Source: Moorena sp. SIO3H5
GTDB lineage: Bacteria > Cyanobacteriota > Cyanobacteriia > Cyanobacteriales > Coleofasciculaceae
DNA length: 64,000 nt
NCBI RefSeq assembly: GCF_010692395.1
Contig: NZ_JAAHHS010000001.1
Span: 1 to 64,000 of the forward strand
Reading direction: 5' to 3'
The translations under genes and the position numbers were made by a program. The notes beneath the pieces are model-generated. The model made no database searches, was not told where the DNA came from, and saw only the letters and a program-made list of their open reading frames with translations. Of the stretch, positions 26,726 to 35,806 are shown in pieces; positions within the stretch are counted from its first letter, which is position 1, and every line of letters begins with the position of its first letter.

Positions 26726-28339
26726 ATGGTCTCCGTAAATTTTCCTTGGATAACGACGATTATTCTGCTGCCCCTAGTGGCATCTCTGCTGATTCCGATC
26801 ATTCCCAGCAAGTGGCTGAGCATGATTCGTTGGTATGCCCTAGGTGTAGCCGTTCTGGATTTGGTCCTAATCATCTATGGGTTTTGGCATCATTACGATT
26901 TCCGAAACTCCGATTTTCAGCTCAGGGAAAGTTATACGTGGATACCCCAGCTTGGCATTAGTTGGTCTGTAGCAGTCGATGGCTTATCGATGCCTCTGAT
27001 TGTGTTAAGTGGCTTAGTCACTACCTTAGCTATAGTTGCGGCTTGGAAGATTAACCATAAACCGCGTTTGTTTTACTGCTTGATGCTGTTCATGTATAGC
27101 GCCCAGATCGGGGTGTTTGCAGCTCAAGATTTAGTGTTGTTTTTCCTAATGTGGGAATTAGAGTTGCTGCCAGTGTACTTGCTCATTTCTATATGGGGAG
27201 GAAAACAACGCTTCTACGCCGCAACCAAATTTATTCTTTACACAGCAGCAGGTTCAGTTTTTATCCTGGTCGCCGCGCTAATGATGGCGTTTGCTGGAGA
27301 TACAGTGACCTTTGACATGCAAACCCTAGGGAATCGGAATTACCCGATAGCTTTGGAACTAGTAGCTTATGCGGGTTTCTTAATTGCCTATGGTGTCAAG
27401 TTGCCGATTTTTCCGCTACATACCTGGTTACCAGATGCACACAGCCAAGCTTCTGCTCCAGTCTCGATGATATTAGCTGGGGTCTTATTGAAAATGGGTG
27501 GGTATGGACTGATGCGCATGAATCTAGAAATGCTTCCTCATGCCCATACTTACTTCGCACCAGTGCTAGCAGTATTAGGTGTGGTCAATATTATCTACGG
27601 TGCTTTGCTTGCTTTTAGCCAAGACAATCTCAAACGACGACTAGCTTACTCGTCAATTTCCCACATGGGTTTTGTGTTGGTTGGCATTGCTTCGTTCACT
27701 GAATTAGGAATGAATGGAGCTATCTTACAAATGCTTTCCCATGGGTTAATCGCTGCTGCCTTATTCTTCCTATCTGGTGTCACCTATGAGCGTACTCATA
27801 CCCTAGCGATGGCAAAAATGGGAGGAATGGCGAAAGAAATGCCCAAAGCATTTGCCCTCTTCACTGCTGGTTCCATGGCATCCCTAGCCTTACCAGGAAT
27901 GAGTGGTTTTGTGGGTGAGTTGTCAGTCTTTCTTGGAGTCACCACTAGCAGTGTATACAGCTCGTCTTTCAAAGTCGTCATCGTTCTGTTAGCCGCAGTG
28001 GGATTAATCCTAACTCCGATTTATCTGCTTTCACTGCTGAGACAGGTATTTTTCGGTAAAAATAACTCTGGATTAGTTATTGAGAAATACTTAGGAGATG
28101 CCAAGCCTCGCGAAATTTTCGTTACCGCTTGTCTGTTAATCCCTATTATTGGCATCGGTCTTTATCCGAAGCTAGTCACTCAAACCTATGATGTGAAAAC
28201 TGTAGCGGTTGCTGCTCAAATGCGCCAATCCTTACCAGTGATTGTTCAAGAGGAATCACCTCTATACTCTGGTACCTTCACAGCACCACAGTTAGCTAAC
28301 ACAAAGGCTCAACCTATTCTTGGGGTTACCCAGTATTGA
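26726..28339 (+). CDS. ndhD: NAD(P)H-quinone oxidoreductase (NDH-1) subunit 4
   Basis: The ORF track starts at 26609, but its first 39 residues lack family similarity. The ATG at 26726 gives [20 protein letters not shown], the usual NdhD start, for a 537-aa protein. There are about 14 transmembrane helices, with the proton-antiporter core [13 protein letters not shown] (essential Glu) and [19 protein letters not shown]. It forms part of the thylakoid NDH-1 complex used in respiration and cyclic electron flow. The sequence is closest to the NdhD1-type (respiratory/cyclic) by overall feel, but paralogue assignment needs a tree. Confidence 0.92.
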   Translation: MVSVNFPWITTIILLPLVASLLIPIIPSKWLSMIRWYALGVAVLDLVLIIYGFWHHYDFRNSDFQLRESYTWIPQLGISWSVAVDGLSMPLIVLSGLVTTLAIVAAWKINHKPRLFYCLMLFMYSAQIGVFAAQDLVLFFLMWELELLPVYLLISIWGGKQRFYAATKFILYTAAGSVFILVAALMMAFAGDTVTFDMQTLGNRNYPIALELVAYAGFLIAYGVKLPIFPLHTWLPDAHSQASAPVSMILAGVLLKMGGYGLMRMNLEMLPHAHTYFAPVLAVLGVVNIIYGALLAFSQDNLKRRLAYSSISHMGFVLVGIASFTELGMNGAILQMLSHGLIAAALFFLSGVTYERTHTLAMAKMGGMAKEMPKAFALFTAGSMASLALPGMSGFVGELSVFLGVTTSSVYSSSFKVVIVLLAAVGLILTPIYLLSLLRQVFFGKNNSGLVIEKYLGDAKPREIFVTACLLIPIIGIGLYPKLVTQTYDVKTVAVAAQMRQSLPVIVQEESPLYSGTFTAPQLANTKAQPILGVTQY

Positions 28340-28397
28340 TTAGTTCCTGTTTCCAATTAGCGGGAGTTAAACAAAAAGAACGCCCCAAACAAAGTAG

Positions 28398-28514
28398 GAG
28401 CATCTCACTTTGGAAGAAAAATACCGCAAATAGCTTTATCATCGTGATTCTACCGCCAAAATAAAACGATATATTTGCCAAAATGAGATGCTCCCAACAA
28501 AATGGGAGCATCTT
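28398..28514. repeat. inverted repeat with a third copy downstream of ndhD
   Basis: GGAGCATCTCACTTTGG near 28398 pairs with CCAAAATGAGATGCTCC ending near 28494 (one mismatch), and a third half-copy, gggagcatcttac, follows. It is either a small MITE-like element or an ndhD terminator region. Confidence 0.6.
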
Positions 28515-28577
28515 ACTGTTTTAAGGCAAAGGGCGAGTGTGGGAAACCTCCTGTTCCGTTGCTGAATCAATAATGTT

Positions 28578-28895
28578 TTGGAAGAAGTTCTCTTAGAAAA
28601 GTATCATTCCCACACGGAAAAATGCGCGAGTTGTCGTGGGGCTTTAGGGAACTTGCAACGGTTAAGGCTGGGATTAGCTGTAGGGACTGGACTGGTTTGG
28701 GTATTGCTTCCGTTACTGGTATTGCTCCACCCTGGCGTATCTATTGTTACTGTTATTATTTTGACTGTAGCTGTTTTCATGAGTGGGGTAGTTTGGTTGC
28801 TTTTGGGTAAGTTAGAGCGGCAATTTTATCAAGGAAGGGAAATTCCACCCCGTAATTGGCCAGAGAAAGTTGACAAGGAGGCGAAGCCTAGATGA
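28578..28895 (+). pseudogene. C-terminal remnant of a Rieske oxygenase (PaO/Tic55 type)
   Basis: The 105-aa frame begins at a TTG with LLEKYHSHTEKCASCRGAL, the CxxC motif close to the C terminus of pheophorbide a oxygenase/Tic55-type Rieske oxygenases. Two hydrophobic helices follow (LVWVLLPLLVLLHPG, IVTVIILTVAVFMSG), as in that family. The Rieske and mononuclear-iron domains (over 300 residues) are missing, and an in-frame TGA lies just upstream. Its stop codon overlaps the ATG of the next gene (ATGA), so the original oxygenase was probably the first gene of the molybdenum-hydroxylase operon. Confidence 0.68.
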
Positions 28896-29452
28896 ATGTG
28901 ACTCTTACCATTAATGGTGAACAGCAAATGCTCACCATTGAACCCCGTGTAACACTCCTAGATGCTCTGCGTGAATATTTGGGATTAGTCGGGAGTAAAA
29001 AGGGGTGCGATCATGGACAATGTGGAGCCTGTACTGTTTTAATTGATGGTCAGCGAGTTTATTCCTGTCTCACTTTGGCAGTCATGCAAGAAGGTAAGGA
29101 AATTGTTACCGTTGAAGGTTTGGCAACAGGGGATACTCTCCATCCGGTGCAGGAGGCATTTATTGACAATGATGGCTTCCAATGCGGCTATTGTACCCCA
29201 GGGCAAATTTGCGCTTCTGTGGCTCTTTTGGAGGAAGTTAAACGGGGTTGTGTTAGCGCGGTAACACCAGATTTGCATAGTCCTCCACAACTAGCTGAAC
29301 TCTCCGAGGCGGAAATTAAGGAACGACTGAGTGGGAATCTCTGCCGATGCAGTGCTTACAATGGTATTGTGGCAGCCGTACAGCAGGTAATTGGACAAAA
29401 ACCACCATACCCTGTGGCAGCGGTGATGGTCAGTGAATCTGGAAATAACTAA
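28892..29452 (+). CDS. molybdenum hydroxylase, 2x[2Fe-2S] subunit
   Basis: 186 aa. A plant-type ferredoxin domain with CDHGQCGACTVLIDG...C binds the first [2Fe-2S] cluster. A helical domain with CGYCTPGQI and CRCSA binds the second. It passes electrons from the molybdenum site to FAD in xanthine dehydrogenase/aldehyde oxidoreductase-type enzymes. The three-gene order small-FAD-large matches YagTSR/PaoABC. No twin-arginine signal peptide is present, so the complex is cytoplasmic, unlike E. coli PaoABC. The ATG overlaps the stop of the upstream remnant, and the FAD-subunit gene starts 5 bp later. Confidence 0.9.
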   Translation: MNVTLTINGEQQMLTIEPRVTLLDALREYLGLVGSKKGCDHGQCGACTVLIDGQRVYSCLTLAVMQEGKEIVTVEGLATGDTLHPVQEAFIDNDGFQCGYCTPGQICASVALLEEVKRGCVSAVTPDLHSPPQLAELSEAEIKERLSGNLCRCSAYNGIVAAVQQVIGQKPPYPVAAVMVSESGNN

Positions 29453-29457
29453 GCATC

Positions 29458-30453
29458 ATGAAGAACTTCACCTATACCCGTGCCACGTCCTTGTCAGATG
29501 CCGTAAACCAGGCAGTTGCTGACCAAAACTCCATGTTTATTGCTGGTGGAACTAATTTAGTTGACCGTCTGAAAGTATTCTTAGATCAGCCATCGCAACT
29601 GATTGATATCTCTCGGTTACAGATGCATAACATTGAACCGATGGCTGATGGTAGTCTGCGTCTGGGAGCGCTAGTTAGTAATACAGCAGTGGCAGACAAT
29701 AGTGATATTCGCCGCAACTATCCCATGTTAGCTAGGGCAATTATATCTGGCGCATCTCAGCAAATTCGCAACATGGCTACAGTGGGGGGAAACCTGGTGC
29801 AACGTACCCGTTGTCCCTATTATTACGATACCGCCTTTCCTTGTAATAAACGGCAACCAGGGACAGGCTGCCCCGCAATCACGGGAATTAACCGTTCTCA
29901 TGCCATCCTTGGTGCCAGCGAGCAGTGTGTAGCAGTCCACCCGTCAGATATGTGTGTTGCCCTAGCGGCATTGGATGCGGTGGTGGAAGTAGCAAGTGCC
30001 CAAGGGCAAAGGCAGATACCTTTTACAGATTTCCACCGTCTACCGGGAAATACACCCCAGCAAGACACCAATTTAGAACCAGGGGAGTTAATTACGGCTG
30101 TGATTCTGCCGACCTTATCCTTTGGGAAATCTGGGGTTTATTTGAAAATACGCGATCGCGCTTCCTATTCCTTTGCTTTAATTTCCGTGGCGGCGGCGGT
30201 AAACTTGCAAGGGGAGCAAATCCAAGCTGCACGTTTGGCAATGGGTGGGGTAGCACACAAGCCTTGGCGAGCAACAGCAGCAGAAGAGTTTTTGATTGGT
30301 AAGTCGGCGGATGTAGCAACATTTACCGAGGCTGCAGAAATTGCCTTGGACTTAGCCAAACCTTTAACTCACAACAGTTATAAAGTCGAACTGGCAAAAC
30401 GGGCGATTCGTCGCGCCCTCATGGTTTCTGCTCAAGGAGGAGGGGTAGCATGA
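29458..30453 (+). CDS. molybdenum hydroxylase, FAD-binding subunit with extra Fe-S motif
   Basis: 331 aa. It shows the FAD-binding domain motifs FIAGGTNLVDRLK and MATVGGNLVQRTRC and the CO-dehydrogenase flavoprotein C-terminal domain. Four cysteines occur in RCPYYYDTAFPCNKRQPGTGC and EQC (about residues 118-160). This matches the insertion that binds an extra [4Fe-4S] cluster in PaoB/YagS and 4-hydroxybenzoyl-CoA reductase, but not in ordinary xanthine dehydrogenases. It overlaps the large-subunit gene by 4 bp (ATGA), so translation is coupled. Confidence 0.9.
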   Translation: MKNFTYTRATSLSDAVNQAVADQNSMFIAGGTNLVDRLKVFLDQPSQLIDISRLQMHNIEPMADGSLRLGALVSNTAVADNSDIRRNYPMLARAIISGASQQIRNMATVGGNLVQRTRCPYYYDTAFPCNKRQPGTGCPAITGINRSHAILGASEQCVAVHPSDMCVALAALDAVVEVASAQGQRQIPFTDFHRLPGNTPQQDTNLEPGELITAVILPTLSFGKSGVYLKIRDRASYSFALISVAAAVNLQGEQIQAARLAMGGVAHKPWRATAAEEFLIGKSADVATFTEAAEIALDLAKPLTHNSYKVELAKRAIRRALMVSAQGGGVA

Positions 30454-32579
30454 ATCAAGTGATTGGCACTGGCATGAACCGCAAGGATGGACGAGCAAAG
30501 GTTACAGGGACAGCAACCTACGCTGCTGAACATCAAATTCCCGGTTTAGTTCATGGTTATCTGGTGACTGCTAATATTGCTCATGGGCAGATTAAAAGTA
30601 TTGATACCCAAGCAGCAGCAACAGCACCAGGGGTAATTGCAGTTTTCACCCATAAAAACCCGCCGACTGTATCTAAACCAGCTAACGATTTTCTCACCTC
30701 GAAAATCTACGAGGCACGACTACCGTTATCAGATGACCAAATTTACTACGCAGGGCAAATTGTTGGTTTGGTAGTCGCAGATACCTTTGAACGGGCACGT
30801 CACGCTGCTCATTTAGTTAAGGTAGAATACGTCACCCAAGAACCAATTGTAGAAACCAGCAAAGCTACCTTTAAGGAAGCTCCACCCATGTTTGGGCAAC
30901 AGATGACCTTTGAGAAGGGGAATGTTGCTGCTGGGGACAATGCCCGTGCCATGGCAGGTGTAGGAGCCGAGATTACAGCAACATACACAACTTCCACCGA
31001 ACTACATGCATCGATGGAACCCCATGCTATCATTGCTCACTGGCAAGATCCAGACACCCTGACTGTCTACGAACCATCCCAGTGGGTAATGGGTAGTCAG
31101 CGTACCTATGCAGACCTGTTTGGACTTCCCCCAGAAAAAGTCCGTATTATCACACCTTTTATTGGTGGAGCCTTTGGTTCTAAAGGCTTTCCTTGGCCCC
31201 ATGCCATTCTTGGTGCAGCAGCCGCCCGTCAACTGCAACGTCCCCTGAAAGTTGTTCTCAGCCGTCGGCAAATGACCGCCAACACCGGACACCGGTCTCA
31301 AACGGAACAAACGATTCGTTTAGGGGCAAATGCTGATGGTAGCTTGATGGCGATCGACCATGGGGTTAAATCCTGTACCTCACCAGTTGATATTTTTACT
31401 GAACCTTGTACAGGCATCACACCAGTTATGTACGCTGCACCCAATCTGCGAACCCGTCAGGAATTGGCGGTGATGAACGTTGGGACACCCGCATTCATGC
31501 GTGCCCCAGGGGAAAATCCGGGGTTATGGGCACTAGAATCAGCCATGGATGAATTGGCGTGGGAGTTAAAAATCGACCCAGTGGAACTGCGCTTAAAAAA
31601 TGAAACTAAGGAACACCAGCGCCGGGGTTTACCTTTCTCTGCCAAGGATTTCGCAGAATGTTTGCGGCTGGGTGCGGAACAATTTGGGTGGCAAGATCGA
31701 CCATCACAGGTGCGTTCCCTCACCCGTGATGGTAAGCTGATTGGTTGGGGCATGGCGGCATCAACCTTCCCCGCTTTACGGAGTTCAGCCACAGTCACAG
31801 TAAGGTTGTTAGCCGATGGTACTGCCCATATCCTCACTAGTGCTAATGACATGGGTACTGGTGCATATACCATTGTTGCAGGTACAGCAGCCGAGGTACT
31901 GGGGCTAGCTGTCGAAAAGGTACGGGTGGAGATGGGAGACTCCTTACTGCCAAATGGTGGGATGGCAGGTGGTTCCCAAATGACAGCAACCCTTGTACCA
32001 GCAGTGATGGCGGCTTGTGAGGCAGTTCTCAAGACGGCTCATGCCGCAACAGCCCAAGAAGCCTTTGCCACCCTGCATCAGTCCGGACAAGCTGCGTTTG
32101 AAGCGACAGCCTCTTCTGCAGCCGGTGAAGAGGGGAAGAAATGGGCATTCCAATCCTGGGGGGCACATTTTTGTGAAGTCAGCGTAGATGAAGACATTGC
32201 CCGCTTGCGCGTCAACCGTTGGGTGTCTGTGATGAATATTGGGCGAGTAATGAATGCCAAAACTGCAGCGTCTCAGATACGGGGTGGTGTAATTATGGGT
32301 ATTGGGCACGCCTTGATGGAAGCCTGTGATTTTGACCCCAATATTGGCTATCCTGTGGTTTACGACCTGGCTACCTATCATTATCCCAGTCATGCAGATA
32401 TTCCCCGGATTCAGGTGACATTTGTAGGGGAACCCGACTATAAATTTAATCCCGCAGGGGTGCGGGGTTTGGGTGAAATTGGGATTACAGGAGTATCGGC
32501 TGCGATCGCTAATGCTATTTACCATGCTACAGGTAAACGTATCCGTGATTTACCAATTACACCGGATAAGTTGTTGTGA
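30450..32579 (+). CDS. molybdenum hydroxylase, molybdopterin-binding large subunit
   Basis: 709 aa, xanthine-dehydrogenase-family catalytic subunit. It has the a/b-hammerhead domain near the N terminus (DGRAKVTGTATYAAE) and the cofactor loops TPFIGGAFGSKG, FMRAPGENPG and GGSQMTATLVP. The GLGEIGI motif near the C terminus carries the catalytic Glu. The closest architecture is PaoC/YagR (aldehyde oxidoreductase, MCD cofactor). The substrate cannot be fixed from sequence. XdhC-like and MocA-like genes 6 kb downstream would insert and cytidylylate/sulfurate its cofactor. A perfect terminator hairpin follows. Confidence 0.9.
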   Translation: MNQVIGTGMNRKDGRAKVTGTATYAAEHQIPGLVHGYLVTANIAHGQIKSIDTQAAATAPGVIAVFTHKNPPTVSKPANDFLTSKIYEARLPLSDDQIYYAGQIVGLVVADTFERARHAAHLVKVEYVTQEPIVETSKATFKEAPPMFGQQMTFEKGNVAAGDNARAMAGVGAEITATYTTSTELHASMEPHAIIAHWQDPDTLTVYEPSQWVMGSQRTYADLFGLPPEKVRIITPFIGGAFGSKGFPWPHAILGAAAARQLQRPLKVVLSRRQMTANTGHRSQTEQTIRLGANADGSLMAIDHGVKSCTSPVDIFTEPCTGITPVMYAAPNLRTRQELAVMNVGTPAFMRAPGENPGLWALESAMDELAWELKIDPVELRLKNETKEHQRRGLPFSAKDFAECLRLGAEQFGWQDRPSQVRSLTRDGKLIGWGMAASTFPALRSSATVTVRLLADGTAHILTSANDMGTGAYTIVAGTAAEVLGLAVEKVRVEMGDSLLPNGGMAGGSQMTATLVPAVMAACEAVLKTAHAATAQEAFATLHQSGQAAFEATASSAAGEEGKKWAFQSWGAHFCEVSVDEDIARLRVNRWVSVMNIGRVMNAKTAASQIRGGVIMGIGHALMEACDFDPNIGYPVVYDLATYHYPSHADIPRIQVTFVGEPDYKFNPAGVRGLGEIGITGVSAAIANAIYHATGKRIRDLPITPDKLL

Positions 32580-32597
32580 CACAGCATCAAAATTGGA

Positions 32598-32625
32598 AGG
32601 CGTTGCATTCAACGCCTCTTCTTTT
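32598..32625 (+). terminator. intrinsic terminator of the molybdenum hydroxylase operon
   Basis: AGGCGTTG and CAACGCCT form a perfect 8-bp stem with a CATT loop, followed by cttctttt. It begins 19 bp after the large-subunit stop codon. Confidence 0.8.
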
Positions 32626-32743
32626 ATGTGATGATGTTTATGTGATGATGTTAATTTTCATATAAGTCAACCACGGGTAAACCTTTTTTGGTAATGCTGC
32701 TGATAAATCTTTACGGAATTCAGCCTAGTTTATAGCAGCAAAT

Positions 32744-33005
32744 TCAACTCAATATTCCCAACATAGCTGGTATCCAAACTAGTCTTATCTTCAGATTAAT
32801 TAGTATTAGTAACAAGACTAATATTGCCAATACTGCGGTAAAATTTAGAGAATAATCTTTGAGTTTATCTATCAACACTAGAGATTGCCGACAACTAGGG
32901 CAATAGTTTGTATGTCTGCGGAGAGCGATCATAGAATTGCTGATCACTTAATTCTTGGAAAGGTGCTTCTGTTAATCCCTGCCATACAGGTTTACCACTA
33001 AATGC
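32744..33005 (-). pseudogene. frameshifted C-terminal remnant of a second Rieske oxygenase (PaO type)
   Basis: On the minus strand, the frame from about 33005 reads KPVWQGLTEAPFQELSDQ then QFYDR. After a +1 shift it continues RRHTNYCPSCRQSL, the same C-terminal CxxC motif as in PaO-type oxygenases and in the remnant at 28578. A hydrophobic C terminus follows. The catalytic domains are gone and a stop lies just upstream. So a second, sequence-distinct oxygenase gene decayed on the other side of the molybdenum hydroxylase operon. Confidence 0.6.
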
Positions 33006-33033
33006 TTACCTAAAATCTAAAATTTAAAATCTC

Positions 33034-34218
33034 ATGACCACACCTGCCCATAATGTCATCCAGTCCATCTATGAAGCCATCAATCGTAGGGATGTTAACG
33101 CTGCGATGGAGTGGATAGACGACCAGTGTATTTACGAGGATCTCAACTTTTCCCAACCATTCAAAGGAAAGGAAGCTGTCAGACAACTTCTGGAAGAATC
33201 CTGTCAAGGTATCCCGGATGAGTTAAAATTTGTAATTGACGATATCACCACAGGCGATCCCCTGGCAGTAGGAATACTATGGCATGTTGAGTTAGACGGC
33301 ATTCCCTTTCCCAACGGACGAGGTGTTAGCTTTTATCGTTGTTCTGAGGTAACTGGCAAGTTAGTTTTAGCCCGTGATCTGGTTGAACCCCCCATAAAAC
33401 CAGGGAAGGCGGCATTCTTTATCATCCGACTAGTCTCTCCGCTGATACGGATACTGCTGAAAGATCGGCAAGATGAAAGTACCATGGAAATCTCTCCCTT
33501 AGGCCAAGGGATTCCAAAAAGTCAACGCTTTCTTCCTCTAGTATTTGGGTTAATAGCGATCGCCTATATTTACATTCTGTTGCTATCTCCACCAGGGCAA
33601 CTTATTCCAGGGGAACCCGCTTGGGCCATTCAACCAGAAACTATAGAGGAAATAGTAAATGAATCTCTGAATTTTTTCTTTATTTTACCCCTTTTTAACC
33701 GAGTAGGCATTAATTATTTAGAAGCACCAGTGGTTCATCCTACCTTAGAAGCACTCTTCAACTTTGCCGAAGCTTGGATTTTCATGTTTTTACCTCTACT
33801 CCTCGTCGATAGAAGGACAACTCATCTCCCCAAGATTCTGATTTGGAGTCTGGCGATGTTCGGAACCAATGCTGTTCTTACCCCTTATATGGCACTGCGC
33901 TATAATACACCAATTCCTCCAGTAAAGGAGGAAACGAACAAGGGACTATTAGCTCGTGTATTTGGTTGGACAGGAATGATAGTGGGGATAATTGCCTTAG
34001 TTTGGGGGGTGATGGGACGACCAGAGTTTGGAGATTTGGTCGAGAGAATGAACTATTTTGGGGAGCAATTGATGACCAACCGACTTACATTAGCTTTCTG
34101 TGTAGATTTAGTACTTTTTTCCATTGTTCAGGCTTTACTTTTGGGGGCAGTTAACAGCAGGATTGGCTGGTTTCGATTTATTCCTTTCTGGGGACTTGCG
34201 CTATGGCTAATTGTATGA
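33034..34218 (+). CDS. SnoaL-like (NTF2-fold) domain fused to a membrane domain
   Basis: 394 aa. Residues 1-120 form a SnoaL/NTF2-like cone (VIQSIYEAINRRDVNAAMEW, FKGKEAVRQLLEE, FPNGRGVSFYRC). From about 165 there are five to six membrane helices with several Trp/Phe-rich segments (EAWIFMFLPLLLVDRR, RVFGWTGMIVGIIALVW). I know such fusions from cyanobacteria and plants but no assigned function. The soluble domain may bind a small hydrophobic ligand next to the membrane. ATG start follows an A-rich leader; no operon partner. Confidence 0.72.
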   Translation: MTTPAHNVIQSIYEAINRRDVNAAMEWIDDQCIYEDLNFSQPFKGKEAVRQLLEESCQGIPDELKFVIDDITTGDPLAVGILWHVELDGIPFPNGRGVSFYRCSEVTGKLVLARDLVEPPIKPGKAAFFIIRLVSPLIRILLKDRQDESTMEISPLGQGIPKSQRFLPLVFGLIAIAYIYILLLSPPGQLIPGEPAWAIQPETIEEIVNESLNFFFILPLFNRVGINYLEAPVVHPTLEALFNFAEAWIFMFLPLLLVDRRTTHLPKILIWSLAMFGTNAVLTPYMALRYNTPIPPVKEETNKGLLARVFGWTGMIVGIIALVWGVMGRPEFGDLVERMNYFGEQLMTNRLTLAFCVDLVLFSIVQALLLGAVNSRIGWFRFIPFWGLALWLIV

Positions 34219-34310
34219 GTTGCTTGGAGGTTGGCTGAGCACGAGCGAACGCAATTTGCTGCCCAAAATGACTTTTATTATCAAATCATAACTATAGCGT
34301 TTATCCCACT

Positions 34311-34352
34311 TATGAGGTACAGTCTTATTTGACACTGATTCCCTGTATTGAT
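34311..34352. repeat. 42-bp direct repeat, copy 1 (flanks transaldolase)
   Basis: The segment starting tatgaggtacagtcttattt recurs at 35294-35335 with five differences over 42 bp, in the same orientation. The two copies bracket the transaldolase gene. Confidence 0.75.
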
Positions 34353-34411
34353 GGAGTCGCTCATGGGGGAAACCCCCTGTTCCCTTGCTGCATCGCTTAA
34401 AACCCTCTTTA

Positions 34412-34460
34412 CTATTGCCTATTGCCTATTGCCTATTGCCTATTGCCTATTGCCTATTGC
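34412..34460. repeat. seven perfect CTATTGC heptamers
   Basis: 49 bp of uninterrupted 7-bp units, an STRR tract. The rest of the 34219-34541 gap has no gene. Confidence 0.95.
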
Positions 34461-34541
34461 CTTAAAAGGATAAGCTTTGTCCTCATGACTATGAGAATTG
34501 CTATAACTGTGCTACAGAGAATTTTTATTCAAAATTAAATC

Positions 34542-35216
34542 ATGTTAGAACTATATTTAGACAGTGCCGATGTTGAACAAATAGCACGTTTTCACTCTTG
34601 CTTACCAATTAAAGGAATAACAACCAACCCCAGTATTCTAGCTCAAGCAAACATAGGTGTTAATCAACTACTTAAAGAAGTAAACTCTATACTAGGGAAT
34701 GAGGCACGTTTCCACATTCAAGTTATTAGTCAATCTGTAGATGAAATTATCGTTGAAGCTGAGAAAATAATAGCTTTACCCTATGATATTGTGGTGAAAA
34801 TTCCGGCCACGGAAATAGGTCTGGTGGCAATAAAACAGTTACATCAGAAGCAGATACCTCTATTAGCTACGGCAATTTATACAGTTCAACAAGGTTTTTT
34901 AGCTGCACTAGCAGGTGCAGATTATTTAGCTCCTTATGTAAATCGAATTGATGTTTTTGGGGGAAATGGTGTCACAGTTGTGGAGCAACTTCAACAACTT
35001 GTCCAACAACAACAGCTAAGTTGTTGTTTATTACCTGCTAGTTTTAAAAATTCCCGTCAAGTTTTAGAGGTATTACAAGCAGGGGTTGGTGCAATTACTT
35101 TGCCTGTAGGTATAATGGGACAAATGGTTTCACATCCGGCTATACCTTTGGCCGTTGAACAATTTAATACTGATTGGCAACAAGTCTTTGGTGATAAATT
35201 AGCTTTTGAAACTTAA
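34542..35216 (+). CDS. fsa: fructose-6-phosphate aldolase/short transaldolase
   Basis: 224 aa, the short (FSA/TalC) transaldolase class. LYLDSADVEQI and IKGITTNPSIL open the barrel. The Schiff-base lysine is in DIVVKIPATEIGL, and YLAPYVNRIDVFGGNG closes the active site. It interconverts sugar phosphates or cleaves fructose-6-phosphate in the cytoplasm; FSA versus transaldolase activity cannot be separated by eye. It stands alone between two 42-bp direct repeats in a region of decayed genes, which hints at acquisition or mobilisation of a cassette. Confidence 0.87.
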   Translation: MLELYLDSADVEQIARFHSCLPIKGITTNPSILAQANIGVNQLLKEVNSILGNEARFHIQVISQSVDEIIVEAEKIIALPYDIVVKIPATEIGLVAIKQLHQKQIPLLATAIYTVQQGFLAALAGADYLAPYVNRIDVFGGNGVTVVEQLQQLVQQQQLSCCLLPASFKNSRQVLEVLQAGVGAITLPVGIMGQMVSHPAIPLAVEQFNTDWQQVFGDKLAFET

Positions 35217-35293
35217 TCTGACCTGAGTTTTGGATAAAAAAACAGGCAGATATAGAAACCATACATAAACATACATATAGAGTTGATCGCAGT

Positions 35294-35335
35294 TATGAAG
35301 TACAGTCTTCTTTGACGTTGATTCCCTGTCTTGAT
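35294..35335. repeat. 42-bp direct repeat, copy 2
   Basis: The partner of 34311-34352 (37 of 42 identical by eye). It supplies the first base of the stop codon of the neighbouring monooxygenase fragment, so the repeat marks a breakpoint. Confidence 0.75.
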
Positions 35336-35781
35336 CAGTAAAAATTATTGTAATTCACAAGTTTCAACAGTAAAGTCAATATTGCCAATCCTTCCAATAT
35401 CAATAACACTTGAGTAGTCCTGTTACTTTTAGCAATAATCTCCGAGTAAGATAATTCGTGATTTTGAATCATTATGAAGGAATGGGGATTAAATAGAAAG
35501 CGTAGAAAGAAATTAAGACTCCACAATCGTTTTTGTAATGGGTCTTGATTATATTGCCAAGGATAACTAATTTGTCCTAAACGAATTAAGGCTTTAATAT
35601 CTGGCTTGCGTAGGTTTTGATAGCGAGGAAGTGCTTCAGAAAGATTATCTTGAGTTTCGGCTAATATTTCCTGGAAAACATAGATATCTTCTAAAGCAGA
35701 ATTAACGCCTTGCCCAATGTCAGGAGGAAAACAATCAGGGTAAACGCATATAGAAAAGAGAGAACAATGGTGTACAATCAA
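35335..35781 (-). pseudogene. C-terminal fragment of a kynurenine-3-monooxygenase-like flavoprotein
   Basis: 148 aa. It opens with FPPDIGQGVNSALEDIYVFQ, the flavin motif near the C-terminal third of KMO/UbiH-type monooxygenases. A charged helix follows, then a C-terminal membrane anchor (TQVLLILEGLAILTLLLKLV), as in KMO. The FAD-binding N terminus (about 250 residues, GxGxxG) is missing, and a different membrane-protein gene diverges 25 bp away. The residual frame is open, but the product cannot bind FAD. Confidence 0.7.
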
Positions 35782-35806
35782 GGGTTTTGTCGTAACTGCT
35801 CACCCC

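Noticed and set aside
31457-32525. Long minus-strand ORFs (191 and 193 aa) across the large subunit
   Set aside because: Antisense shadows of a well-supported gene.
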